Positions 1-8,299 of a stretch of 64,000 nucleotides of DNA are shown here, one piece after another. This stretch comes from JAABQG01 sp963726365 (GTDB taxonomy: Bacteria > Pseudomonadota > Gammaproteobacteria > Burkholderiales > Burkholderiaceae_C): positions 1 to 64,000 of the forward strand of contig CAVSCI010000009.1 in the NCBI GenBank assembly GCA_963726365.1. The letters run 5' to 3'. The translations under genes were made by a program, and so were the position numbers. The stretch's first letter is position 1. Every line of letters begins with the position of its first letter. A model generated the notes under the pieces. That model searched no databases, was not told the origin of the DNA, and saw only the letters and a list, made by a program, of their open reading frames with translations.

Positions 1-554
1 GGGCGGGGTGGTAGGGCAGCGGGTCGTCGGCAGGGCGATCAATTCTGCCTGACGGAGCGGGGCATTGGGCGCTACGAAGTCAGGAGCTGATTTTGACCCT
101 TTGACGCTGGGGAGAGGCCAATTTGGGGCAACTTTGGTTGCGAAGGCGCTCCGCCGGGGTGCGGGCGAAGGCGAAGGGTACAGTGGCGGGTCGATGACGT
201 CCGTTCTTCTGCTGCCCGGATTTGAGGAGTGAGCGTCCGCAAAGCAGCGGGAGCGGTCAGTCAAGGATCACTTCGCGTACTCACCCTAACGGCCATCCAG
301 GGACACTCACTGGTACTTCTCAATGCGGTCGTTTGGCGGACCGACTCGCCGATACCAGCGTGTGATGGGAACAAGTCCGTTTCTCATGGTGGACGTTGCT
401 TGTGCAGTCGGACTAGCTGCCAATTCAATACCAAAACGGCCACAGACAAGCCTTCATTGACTTTTATCAGCAATTGAGAACACAGAGAAAATGATACTGA
501 CTTCGGTATGAGGGGTTTCGAGCGATTTGTTTCTTCCGATAGCAGGAGAAAAAA
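1..554. other. no confident gene; repeat-containing spacer
   Basis: I find no reading frame here with family resemblance. A short open frame at 229-477 lacks a Shine-Dalgarno sequence and reads like random composition. Copy A of the dispersed repeat lies at about 86-175. The last 20 bases hold the ribosome binding site of the following lipoprotein gene. Confidence 0.6.
86..175 (+). repeat. dispersed repeat, copy A (long form)
   Basis: Contains GCTGATTTTGACC followed by TTTGACGCTGG, the core shared with the copies near 7.5, 10.2, 17.9, 26.4 and 40.6-40.9 kb. Resemblance to copy B at 7486-7575 continues for about 80 bases, through a shared GCGAAGG and CTCC block, so A and B are a longer version of the element. 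Confidence 0.65.
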
Positions 555-1907
555 ATGAAACTACATCTTTCCAGTCTTCGTGCATTTATCCCGATACTTT
601 TGATTGCCTTCCTTGCATCTTGCAGCGGTGGTGGTGGCTCTGATTTGCCATCCACTGATGTCCCTACGTCTCCATCTAGTGGAGATACTCCGTTGCCGGT
701 GAAGGTCGCGCCAGTCATCAGCAACCTACGCTATTCTCCAAGCGCCACTTACATGTCGGCCTCGCCTGTAAATTTCGCCGGTACGTTTGATTTCGCTGAC
801 TCCGACGGCGATTTAGCAAGCGCTACTTTGACCGTCGTCGAATTGCCAAGCGGGGCGACGATAGGCTTGCAAACCACCCCAATCGCAAATGCTGCTGGTT
901 TGACTGGTGGAACTGTCCAGGGTGCAGTTTCGGCCTTGATCGCCAAAGCCGGCGTTTATTCCTTGCAGATTTTTGTGACTGACGTAACGGGCTTGCGTTC
1001 CAATGTCTTAAGCGGGGATGTACGCATTTCACTATTCCCATGGACGCAGAAGCTGGCCAGCCCAACTGCACGAGAGTTTGCGGCGGTCGCCGAACTGGGT
1101 GGTCGGATCTATGTTCTGGGCGGCCAACGCACAGACACGGGCGTGACCCCAGGTCCAGCGACGGCGGTGGTTGAGATTTACAACCCCGTCCTGAACACCT
1201 GGACTCCATCACCGCCAATGCCAACCGCACGGATGGGTCTTGTCGCCGCTGCAGTCAATGGCAAGCTTTATGCGATTGGTGGGCGCACAGATGGTTACTC
1301 AACCTCTGCGACTGGAGCGGTGGAGGAGTTTGACCCAGCAACGCAGATTTGGACGACCAAGCCATCAATGCCGACACCACGCTTTTTTGCAGCCGGGGCA
1401 CAGTTTCTTGATCAAGAAATTTATGTTGCAGGCGGGGAAAATGGAAGCACTATTCTGAGTACGCTGGAGCGTTACACCCCGATGGTTAATTCATGGGCGA
1501 CATTGCCTTCCATGCCGACCGCACGCAGTCAGCTGGCTGCAGTTGGCGCAAAGCTGCCGTATGTCGTTGGTGGATATGCGGGCCTCCAATCACAGTGGCT
1601 CGGCACAGTGGAGGTGTTTGATCCGATGGGGTTCGGCACTTGGAGCGTGCGCAACGCAATGCCGACGCCTCGAGCCCATCTGGCACTTGCGGAAACCAAC
1701 GGCAAGCTGTTTGCTGCCGGAGGCGAAAACGCTAGCCGCGCACTGGATACATTGGAAAGTTTCGACCTTGCAACCAATACTTGGAGTGTCAAGACGCCAA
1801 GCCCAGTTCCCTTTACGGCAGCTGCAGCCACCGGCCTCAATGGCAGGGTCTACGTCTTCGCCAATAGCCGGACTTATGAATATGACCCGGCAAACGACCT
1901 TCGCTGA
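555..1907 (+). CDS. kelch-repeat lipoprotein
   Basis: 450 residues. The N-terminus is a lipoprotein signal: basic start, hydrophobic stretch, then lipobox LASC with Cys about residue 23, followed by a Gly/Ser/Pro-rich linker. Residues about 50-160 look like an Ig-like domain. From about 165 on there are five kelch-type repeats, each with a GGRIY/GGKLY-type turn, a Tyr- or Phe-containing strand and an NTW or SW element, alternating with PMPTAR-like loops. This predicts a beta-propeller held outside the inner membrane, probably for protein or glycan binding. AGGAG lies 7 bases before the ATG. A second lipoprotein gene follows at 1986, probably co-transcribed. The ligand is unknown. Confidence 0.85.
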   Translation: MKLHLSSLRAFIPILLIAFLASCSGGGGSDLPSTDVPTSPSSGDTPLPVKVAPVISNLRYSPSATYMSASPVNFAGTFDFADSDGDLASATLTVVELPSGATIGLQTTPIANAAGLTGGTVQGAVSALIAKAGVYSLQIFVTDVTGLRSNVLSGDVRISLFPWTQKLASPTAREFAAVAELGGRIYVLGGQRTDTGVTPGPATAVVEIYNPVLNTWTPSPPMPTARMGLVAAAVNGKLYAIGGRTDGYSTSATGAVEEFDPATQIWTTKPSMPTPRFFAAGAQFLDQEIYVAGGENGSTILSTLERYTPMVNSWATLPSMPTARSQLAAVGAKLPYVVGGYAGLQSQWLGTVEVFDPMGFGTWSVRNAMPTPRAHLALAETNGKLFAAGGENASRALDTLESFDLATNTWSVKTPSPVPFTAAAATGLNGRVYVFANSRTYEYDPANDLR

Positions 1908-1985
1908 AGTTGATATCCACAAGTTATTCGCTGACCCATGGCGTCAGCGACTCCAGTTTTCCGGTCTTGAGGGGCACAGGAAAAA

Positions 1986-2504
1986 ATGTCAGGTGTTTTA
2001 TCCGTGATGGGAAGGGTTACTCTGACCAGACTTTTCTGGATTTTCGGTCTGCTGTTTGTCTTGATGGGATGCGGGGGAAGTGTTGAGTTCCTTGAGTTCA
2101 ATGAACCGCCGCCATCGCCACCACCAGCTGAACTCCCCATTGACGCTACACCGCCAAAGATCTTGGGCGTCTTTCCAAATTCTGATGCTACGGATGTCGA
2201 GCCGCCGCAATGGATTCAAGCTCAGGTCGATGATCAGCTCGACATAGTTTCCGTCAATTCAAGCACGTTCCTGCTCTACGACGGTTCAGGCCAACTGGTC
2301 GCCGGCACGGTGACCTATTCCGATCTATATCAATGTTGGACGGACAATGTGACCTCCTGGTGCGGCTACACGATTCAGTTTGCGCCTGCTATTCGGCTTT
2401 TGGCCGCAACCCAGTACACCGTAGTATTGAAGAGCCAGATCAAGAACACATCTGGTACCTCGCTCGCGAGCGACTACATCTGGCAGTTCACCACCAGGTC
2501 ATAG
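1986..2504 (+). CDS. Ig-like domain lipoprotein (Big_5 type)
   Basis: 172 residues. It starts with a signal peptide ending in lipobox LMGC (Cys about residue 29), then a Pro-rich linker (EPPPSPPPAELP). The rest matches bacterial Ig-like domain 5: PPKILGVFPNSDATDV near the start, then a substitution region with two Cys (QCW, SWCGY) that may form a disulfide, and a terminal YIWQFTTRS strand. Such domains are stalks or adhesion modules. A start at 2010 (MGRVTL) is also possible, but AGG five bases before 1986 favours the longer form. It sits 78 bases after the kelch lipoprotein gene on the same strand. Confidence 0.8.
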   Translation: MSGVLSVMGRVTLTRLFWIFGLLFVLMGCGGSVEFLEFNEPPPSPPPAELPIDATPPKILGVFPNSDATDVEPPQWIQAQVDDQLDIVSVNSSTFLLYDGSGQLVAGTVTYSDLYQCWTDNVTSWCGYTIQFAPAIRLLAATQYTVVLKSQIKNTSGTSLASDYIWQFTTRS

Positions 2505-2790
2505 CCAATTTCCACTTCGCCAGCAACTTTTTGTCCGACGCCGATTGGCGCCCGAATGCCTGCAAGCGATGAATCGCTGATGGCTGGGGAGAAAGAAGCG
2601 GTTCAGCGATCTGATTGACTGTTTCGGTTATCCGGACTGTTTCAGCGAATGACCGGTCTGCACCACAGCGACTGATCACTACGTTTCGGCTGCGTCCGAT
2701 GGCAAAGCTGAATTGAATGACCGCTCCCAGTCTTCTTGAGACGCTCGAAGCCGACCTATTCCCCGGCGCATGAATCGATCCTGGCGACGC

Positions 2791-3288
2791 TCAGTATGCT
2801 GAGATGCGTCGCACGCAAAGTCTGAATGGACCGGTCTGCTTGCCCGCGATCATCAAGCCCACTTGTCTGACCAGCGCTGGGTTGAGCGGCGGCGCACCAG
2901 GGACAGGCCGACCGCGAAAGTTTGGGACGAAAGCTGACAGGGGCACCCGCACCTCGATCCACTCGCCGGCCTGTGGCTGGAATTCGGCCTGGTAGTTGAC
3001 ACCGTCGAAGGTGTCCTCGGTACGCAGGTTCATCTTGTAGCGCTTGCCGTCTCCCATCACCGACAAAGCGTACCCGAGGGTGCCAGGGGAGCCGAGAGCT
3101 ACCCGGGCACCGCGAACCGACGCGAACCCGCCGTTGCGCTCCAGCGAGACTTCGCCTTCAAACACGGCATGTCCAACGGGGTCGTAACTGAACCGGCCGG
3201 TTGACAGGCCACCCATGACCGCGTCGTTGATCGCAAGCCAGTCAGTGACAGTTCCCGGGGCATCGAAGCTGATCTGGTTCGTTTGCAT
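2791..3288 (-). CDS. CIA30 family protein
   Basis: 165 residues from the ATG at 3288. The sequence shows the CIA30 beta-sandwich pattern: WLAINDAVMGGLSTGRF near the start, GFASVRG, a YKMNLRTEDTFDGVNYQAEF central block, WIEVRVPLSAFVPNFRGR and IGLMI-like GLMIAGKQTGPFRL near the end. In mitochondria this family assists complex I assembly. Bacterial members are uncharacterised and probably bind a carbohydrate or act as a chaperone. An in-frame start at 3366 would overlap the divergent gene at 3345, so 3288 is preferred. It has no signal peptide, hence is cytoplasmic. Confidence 0.85.
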   Translation of the reverse strand: MQTNQISFDAPGTVTDWLAINDAVMGGLSTGRFSYDPVGHAVFEGEVSLERNGGFASVRGARVALGSPGTLGYALSVMGDGKRYKMNLRTEDTFDGVNYQAEFQPQAGEWIEVRVPLSAFVPNFRGRPVPGAPPLNPALVRQVGLMIAGKQTGPFRLCVRRISAY

Positions 3289-3344
3289 GCCCGGATTGTG
3301 CGCGGTGTACCGTTGGTCGCGTAGAGGTGATTTATGCTTGACCC

Positions 3345-4439
3345 ATGAGTACCGACTTTGACGCAATCGTGGTGGGGGCAGGCTCGGTGGGCCTGGCGTG
3401 TGGCTATGCGCTGGCGCGCCAGGGCCAAAGCGTGGCGGTGCTGGAGCGCGAGCGCCGCGTGGGCGCGGGCATCTCCTCGCGCAACTCCGAGGTGATCCAC
3501 GCCGGCCTGCATTACCCGCCGGGTTCGCTGAAGGCGCGCTTCTGCGTCGAGGGCCGGCGCCTGCTCTACGACTTTCTCGATCGCCACAACGTCGCCTACA
3601 ACAAGTGCGGCAAGCTCATCGTCGCCACGCAGGACAGCGAACTCGCGGCGCTGGATGCGCTGGCCGCGCGCGGCGAGGCCAATGGGGTCGAGGGCGTGAC
3701 CCGCCTGGACGCCGCGCAGGCCCTGGCCCTGGAGCCGGCCTTGCGCACCGTCGGCGCGCTGCACTCGGCCGAGAGCGGTGTGTTCGACGCGCATGGCTTC
3801 ATGGACGCGCTGGTCGGCGAGATCGAGGCGCATGGCGGCGCGGTGGTGCTGAACTCGCCGTTCCTGGGGGCGACGCCGACGGCCGACCAGGTCGAGGTCC
3901 GCATCGGCGGGGACGACCCCAGCACCGTCACCACGCGCCGCCTGATTCTGGCGGGCGGCCTGCAGGCGCAGGAGATGGCCGGGCTGGTGGAAGGGTTCCC
4001 TGCCGAACGCATCCCCACCCTGCATTACGGCAAGGGCAGCTACTTCGCGCTGACCGGCCACGCGCCGTTCCAGCGCCTGATCTATCCGCCGCCCATCCCC
4101 GGCGCGCTGGGCATCCATTACCGCCGCGACCTCGGTGGGCAGGCGCGCTTCGGGCCCGACCTGGAGTTCGTCGATGCGCCGGACTATGTCGTCGATCCGG
4201 CCCGGGTGCGGTATTTCGAGGACTACGTGCGCCGCTTCTGGCCGGGCCTGCCGGACGGCGCCCTGACGCCCGACTACGCCGGCATCCGGCCCAAGCTGCA
4301 CGGGCCCGGCGAGCCCCGGCCCGACTTCGTGATCGACGACTCGCAACCGGGCGTGATTGCCCTGTTCGGCATCGAAAGCCCGGGGCTGACCGGCGCGCTG
4401 GCGATCGGCGACTACGTCGCCGGCCTGGCCAGCCGCTGA
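3345..4439 (+). CDS. FAD-dependent oxidoreductase, LhgO (L-2-hydroxyglutarate dehydrogenase)-like
   Basis: 364 residues, a DAO-superfamily flavoprotein. The dinucleotide-binding motif is at residues 8-20 (VVGAGSVGLACG), followed by a glutamate-ended strand (AVLERE). SSRNSEVIHAGLHYPPGS is the FAD-contacting block typical of L-2-hydroxyglutarate dehydrogenase relatives, and the C-terminus has PDYAGIRPKL and GIESPGLTGALAIG. Family members oxidise 2-hydroxy acids and pass electrons to quinone. The gene is divergent from the CIA30 gene with only 56 bases between starts, so the promoters overlap. The exact substrate cannot be read from sequence. Confidence 0.85.
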   Translation: MSTDFDAIVVGAGSVGLACGYALARQGQSVAVLERERRVGAGISSRNSEVIHAGLHYPPGSLKARFCVEGRRLLYDFLDRHNVAYNKCGKLIVATQDSELAALDALAARGEANGVEGVTRLDAAQALALEPALRTVGALHSAESGVFDAHGFMDALVGEIEAHGGAVVLNSPFLGATPTADQVEVRIGGDDPSTVTTRRLILAGGLQAQEMAGLVEGFPAERIPTLHYGKGSYFALTGHAPFQRLIYPPPIPGALGIHYRRDLGGQARFGPDLEFVDAPDYVVDPARVRYFEDYVRRFWPGLPDGALTPDYAGIRPKLHGPGEPRPDFVIDDSQPGVIALFGIESPGLTGALAIGDYVAGLASR

Positions 4440-4539
4440 GATTCAATTCGGCCTATGCCGGGCGTCCGGCCGCACGACAGAGCGGCGCCTTGGAGACTTC
4501 AGCACCCGATGCCCGGGTGTCGTCACATCCTCGATGGCG

Positions 4540-5496
4540 TCAGCCGCCGGCGGCCCGCCAGGCCGTGGGCGTGCACCCGGCCCACTGCCGAAAGGCACGC
4601 GAAAACGCGTTGGCGTCGGCATACTGCAGCGCCGCAGCGATGTGGGTCACCGGCAGTTGCGTGTTTCGCAGCAACTGGCAGGCCAGCTCATGGCGGGTGC
4701 GGTTGACCAGCACCTGGAAGCTCTTGCCTTCGGCATCGAGCCGGCGGCGCAGCGTGCGCTGGCTGATGCCGAACTGCTGCGCCACGGCCTCGGCCGTGCC
4801 ATGGCCGCTGAGCAACATCTGGTGCAGCACCAGCTCCACCTGCTCGCCCAGGCTCAGCGGGCCCGTGGCTTGCGCCTGTTGCAGCGCGTGCGTGAGCGCC
4901 CGGTGGCGCTCGGGGTCGGCGCCTTCGATCGGCCGGGCCAGCCAGGTCGACGCGAAGACCAGGCCGGAGACCTCGGCATCGAAGTTCAGCGGCGCGCGGA
5001 ACAACTGGCGGTAGGCCGCGGTGCGCGCCGGTCGCCGGTACGAGAACTGCACCGCCAGCGGCACGAAGGCGGGCCCGCAAAGACCCTGCAGGATGCGGTG
5101 TCCAATGGCCAGCGCCACGTCGTAGATGAACTCGGTGCCCGGCGTGAAATGCCGGTACACGGAATAGCCGAGCATTGCGGTATCGGGCTCGGTTTGCAGC
5201 AGCAGCGGCGCCGCGCCGCGGTCGTGCAGCTGCAGGTGCAGCAACAAGCTGCGCAGCGCCGCACCCACATTGGGCGAATGGCGCATGAGTTCGCCCAGCG
5301 GTCCCAGGCCGTCCAGGCTGAAGCGCTCGCCGACCAGCAGCGCGAAATGCGGGCAGTCCGCCAGACGGGCGCACTCGGTGAACAGCCGTGCGGCCACTTC
5401 GAGCGGCAACCGCGCATCCGGATCCTGGAACAGGGCCAGCGGCACGCCCGCGCGGTCAAAGGCCGTCTGCGGCCGTGCGTGCAAGGCTTGCAGCAC
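4540..5496 (-). CDS. AraC-family regulator with arabinose_bd-type N-domain
   Basis: The C-terminal 90 residues carry the two AraC helix-turn-helix units (AVAQQFGISQRTLRRRLDAEG, then HIAAALQYADANAFSRAFRQWAG). The N-terminal 200 residues match the Arabinose_bd-like domain of OruR/AraC-type regulators. The only standard start in frame is GTG at 5494-5496. However, the frame stays open upstream to 5622 and encodes DIRIGPILAIPQV, which looks like the true conserved N-terminus, and no ATG, GTG or TTG precedes it. In another frame an ATG at 5621-5623 begins MTRSPAEAARF. A one-base indel near 5560-5600 would join the two. The gene is divergent from the DUF1254 gene and may control it. Confidence 0.8.
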   Translation of the reverse strand: MLQALHARPQTAFDRAGVPLALFQDPDARLPLEVAARLFTECARLADCPHFALLVGERFSLDGLGPLGELMRHSPNVGAALRSLLLHLQLHDRGAAPLLLQTEPDTAMLGYSVYRHFTPGTEFIYDVALAIGHRILQGLCGPAFVPLAVQFSYRRPARTAAYRQLFRAPLNFDAEVSGLVFASTWLARPIEGADPERHRALTHALQQAQATGPLSLGEQVELVLHQMLLSGHGTAEAVAQQFGISQRTLRRRLDAEGKSFQVLVNRTRHELACQLLRNTQLPVTHIAAALQYADANAFSRAFRQWAGCTPTAWRAAGG

Positions 5497-5703
5497 CTGC
5501 GGGATGGCGAGGATCGGACCGATGCGGATGTCGCCGGCTTCGCTTTGCGCGAAGGCAGCCGCATCTTGCGGCGGCAGGTGTGGGCTGGGCGAAGCGTGCG
5601 GCTTCGGCGGGAGATCGGGTCATGATGGTCTGGCCGGAATTGCAAGGCGTAAGCATAACGGCGATGCTAGATTCGCCGATCCCCCAGTGATCAAAGGCTC
5701 CCC

Positions 5704-7248
5704 ATGAAAAGGCTTTTTTCCGCGTTCGCAGCCCGCGCGTTCATCACCACGCTGGCCGTGACCCTTGCGGCCGTGGCCCAGGCCCAACCGCTGATGGGCG
5801 CGCCCGCATCGGCGCAGACCTTCAAGATGACGACGCCGATCGCTCCCGGCGTCGCCGTGCCCGACAAGATTGAAAGTTCCATCGGCACGCTGAACCTGAG
5901 CCACGGCTACCCGTCGGCCGACACCGTCGAGAAGATCTACGACAACCTCGATCGCTCGCGCGCCCTGCAGGCCTATCTCATGGCCATCCCGATCGTGAAC
6001 CAGGCCGGCATGCGCGACTCGATCCGCAAGTTCGGGCCGGACAACCAGACCGACGTGATCTGGGAAAACCTCGTCGATCCGCGCACCGTCGAGCTCACCG
6101 CCAACGACAACACGATCTACAACTTCATCTGGCTCGACTCCAAAAAAGGCCCGCTGGTGCTCGAAGTGCCGCCTGAAGTCCTGGGTGGCGTCAATGACTT
6201 CTGGTACCGCTGGGTGGCCGATGTGGGCATCACCGGCGAGGACCGCGGCAAAGGCGGCAAGTACCTCGTCCTGCCGCCCGGGTACAAGGGGGAGGTGCCG
6301 CCCGGCTACATCGTCGTGCGCCCGAGCACCTATGGCAACTGGTTCTTCTTCCGCGCCTTTGTGGTCAATGGATCGACCAAGCCTGGCGTCGAATCGGTGA
6401 AGAAGCACCTCAAGATCTATCAGCTCTCGGAGGCCGCCAATCCGCCGTCAATGAAATTCGTCAATGCCTCGGGCGTGCCGGCCAACTTCGTCGCTCCGGG
6501 GGACTACTCGTTCTGGAACCTGCTGAACCAGGTGATTCAGGAAGAGCCGCCCGGCGGCTCCGACCCCACGACGCTCGGGCTGTTTGCGTCGATCGGCATC
6601 GTGAAGGGCCAGCCCTTCGCCCCGGACGAGCGCATGAAGAAGATCCTCGCCGACGCCGCGAACATCGGCGCCGTCACTGCCCGCACCATCGCCTTCAAGG
6701 TCCGTTCGCCGGAAGCCTACTTCTACCCGAACAGCCCCTGGCGCCTGCCCTTCTTCGGCGGCTACCGGTTCGAGAGCGCGCCCGGCGTGACCAACATGGA
6801 CGGCTATATCTTCTACTACTACTTCGCCACCGGTGTCACGCCCGCGATGGAGATGAAGATGGTCGGCCAGGGCTCGCAGTACCCGTGGTCGGTGCAGGAC
6901 TCCAAGGGCAACCCCTTCGACGGCGGCAAGACCTACAAGATGCGTCTGCCGCCGAACGTCCCCGTGAAAGACTTCTGGTCGGTGATCGTCTATGACAACC
7001 AGACCCGCTCGATGGTGCAGACCGACCAGAGCGCGCCCAGCGTGAGCAGCCAGGACAAGAGCATCAAGACCAATGCCGACGGATCGGTCGATGTCTGGTT
7101 CGGCCCCAAGGCGCCGCCTGGCATGGAGAACAACTGGGTGCAGACGATTCCGGGCAAGGGCTGGTTCATGATCCTGCGCCTGTACGGCCCGCTGGAGCCC
7201 TGGTTCAACAAGACCTGGCGTCCCGGCGAGATCGAACTCCAGCGGTAG
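5704..7248 (+). CDS. DUF1254/DUF1214 protein, secreted
   Basis: 514 residues with a clear Sec signal peptide ending about AVAQAQ (residue 28). The N-terminal half matches DUF1254 (YPSADTVEKIYDNLDRSRALQAYLMAIP, PNVDTL-like region replaced by NDNTIYNFIWLD). The C-terminal half matches DUF1214 (RLPPNVPVKDFWSVIVYDNQTRSMVQTDQ, GWFMILRLYGPLEPWFNKTWRPGEIE). The family is periplasmic and beta-sandwich-rich and its biochemical role is unsettled. A second member lies at 51134-52525 in the sulfatase array. The start is set by the first ATG after the divergent promoter region shared with the AraC gene; GGCTCCCC precedes it, so the binding site is weak. Confidence 0.9.
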   Translation: MKRLFSAFAARAFITTLAVTLAAVAQAQPLMGAPASAQTFKMTTPIAPGVAVPDKIESSIGTLNLSHGYPSADTVEKIYDNLDRSRALQAYLMAIPIVNQAGMRDSIRKFGPDNQTDVIWENLVDPRTVELTANDNTIYNFIWLDSKKGPLVLEVPPEVLGGVNDFWYRWVADVGITGEDRGKGGKYLVLPPGYKGEVPPGYIVVRPSTYGNWFFFRAFVVNGSTKPGVESVKKHLKIYQLSEAANPPSMKFVNASGVPANFVAPGDYSFWNLLNQVIQEEPPGGSDPTTLGLFASIGIVKGQPFAPDERMKKILADAANIGAVTARTIAFKVRSPEAYFYPNSPWRLPFFGGYRFESAPGVTNMDGYIFYYYFATGVTPAMEMKMVGQGSQYPWSVQDSKGNPFDGGKTYKMRLPPNVPVKDFWSVIVYDNQTRSMVQTDQSAPSVSSQDKSIKTNADGSVDVWFGPKAPPGMENNWVQTIPGKGWFMILRLYGPLEPWFNKTWRPGEIELQR

Positions 7249-7341
7249 CCGGTCGGTACTGCTCGTCGGGTCGCACCGGCGAGTGAGCGGCCCGACAAGC
7301 GGCTCCCGCGGACGGCGCTGACGCGCCGCCGCAAGCCCAGT

Positions 7342-7472
7342 CACACCACCGTCGCCACCTCCAGCAGAGCGCCGGCCACCTGCACCGGTGCGATCGCCTG
7401 ACCCAGGATCGCCCAGGCCAGCACCAGCGCGAAGACCGGCTCCACGTTCATGATGGCCGAGTTGCCGACCCT
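7342..7472 (-). pseudogene. 3' remnant of an EamA transporter gene
   Basis: About 130 bases are nearly identical to the 3' end of the complete EamA gene at 15356-16261. On the minus strand they read VGNSAIMNVEPVFALVLAWAI, then APVQVAGALL, with few changes. Similarity stops sharply at about 7472, where copy B of the dispersed repeat begins shortly after, and near 7342 at the other end. It has no start codon and cannot make a transporter. It shows that EamA-family DNA was duplicated or moved in this chromosome. Confidence 0.85.
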
Positions 7473-7485
7473 GCCCAGAAAATGC

Positions 7486-7575
7486 TACCAAACAGATAGC
7501 TGAATATGACCATTTGACGCTGGAATGAGCCAAATCTGGTCACATATTGAGCTGCGAAGGACCTCCACAGGGCGC
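7486..7575 (+). repeat. dispersed repeat, copy B (long form)
   Basis: Reads GATAGCTGAATATGACC then ATTTGACGCTGGAATGAGCC and a further 45 bases that match copy A at 86-175. It lies exactly between two gene remnants (EamA 3' end before it, Bug receptor 3' end after it), so it marks a recombination junction. Confidence 0.75.
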
Positions 7576-7790
7576 CGCAGCCCGTGCTGCACCGCCTGAA
7601 CGCCGAGATCAACAAGGCACTGGCCTTGCCCGACCTGCGCGCGCGCCTGATCGCCAGCGATAACCTGCCCACCGGTGGCAGCGCCGCCGACTTCGCCTGC
7701 CCGATCGCCACCGGGTCGGAGCACCACGCGCGGGTCATCGAGGCGGCGAATATCCGGGCGCAGCCGCCGCCAACCCATGAATCCGGTTGA
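7571..7790 (+). pseudogene. C-terminal remnant of a Bug/TctC solute-binding protein
   Basis: The open frame encodes VLHRLNAEINKALALPDLRARL, then PTGGSAADFACPIATGSEHHARVIEAANI. This is the characteristic last 60 residues of Bug-family periplasmic receptors. The signal peptide and the first 250 residues are missing. About 110 bases (7648-7760) recur with roughly 90 percent identity at 9122-9235. The fragment ends with a TGA at 7788-7790 and cannot be functional alone. Confidence 0.8.
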
Positions 7791-7828
7791 CCGTTGTCAT
7801 GGTGATCCGCAGAACGCTGCCTTCAGCG

Positions 7829-8215
7829 TCAGGCCTTCTGGGAGAATCTCAGGAGCATCTCGGCACAGAGCCCCAAGCCCAGCAGCAACGATGCGATGAC
7901 GTCGGCCATCACGACACGGTTGATTTCGCCGTTGTAGCTTCCGACCCAGACGGACACAACGATGAAACTCGCGGCACTGACGAACCCCACGGACAGCGCC
8001 ACAATCCGCAAGGAAGGCACAGGGATCGCAATCAACATGAGGGCACCCAGGACGCCGAAAAGCAACGCCCTGTGCTGAAGCAAGATGGCGGTGTTCGGGT
8101 CAGAAACGGTAATTCCGTAGAGTCGCGCCAGGTTGCCTGTACCTAGAACGCCCTGGAGCGGCAATAAATGAATGACGCCGGCAATGAGAAGCGCAAGAAC
8201 AGACACGTACTTCAT
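7829..8215 (-). CDS. small integral membrane protein of unknown function
   Basis: 128 residues with four predicted membrane spans: VSVLALLIAGVIHLL, ALLFGVLGALMLIAI, IVALSVGFVSAASFIVVSVWVG and VVMADVIASLLLGLGLCAEML. The motif LLQHRALLFGVLG follows the second loop. Similar small proteobacterial proteins are, from memory, sometimes labelled phosphopantetheine adenylyltransferase in databases. Nothing in the sequence supports that enzyme: there is no HxGH motif. The gene is divergent from the AraC regulator at 8300, with about 85 bases between starts, suggesting that regulator controls it. Confidence 0.7.
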   Translation of the reverse strand: MKYVSVLALLIAGVIHLLPLQGVLGTGNLARLYGITVSDPNTAILLQHRALLFGVLGALMLIAIPVPSLRIVALSVGFVSAASFIVVSVWVGSYNGEINRVVMADVIASLLLGLGLCAEMLLRFSQKA

Positions 8216-8299
8216 GGGGTTTCCTCAACGAGTATCCAATGTTCAGACGAAGGCCCAGTCACACCTTCAGGAACGCCTATCTTTTCAAATTCGCGCACG

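Noticed and set aside
229..477. 82-residue plus-strand frame near the window start
   Set aside because: No ribosome binding site, no domain, base composition unlike the neighbouring genes.
3398..5014. 538-residue frame overlapping the LhgO-like and AraC genes
   Set aside because: It is out of frame with the recognisable flavoprotein and antisense to the regulator; Arg/Ala/Gly-rich shadow only.
7571..7790. Considered the 7.6-kb Bug fragment as a small intact gene
   Set aside because: It holds only the last domain piece of a receptor, without signal peptide, so it cannot be a working solute-binding protein.
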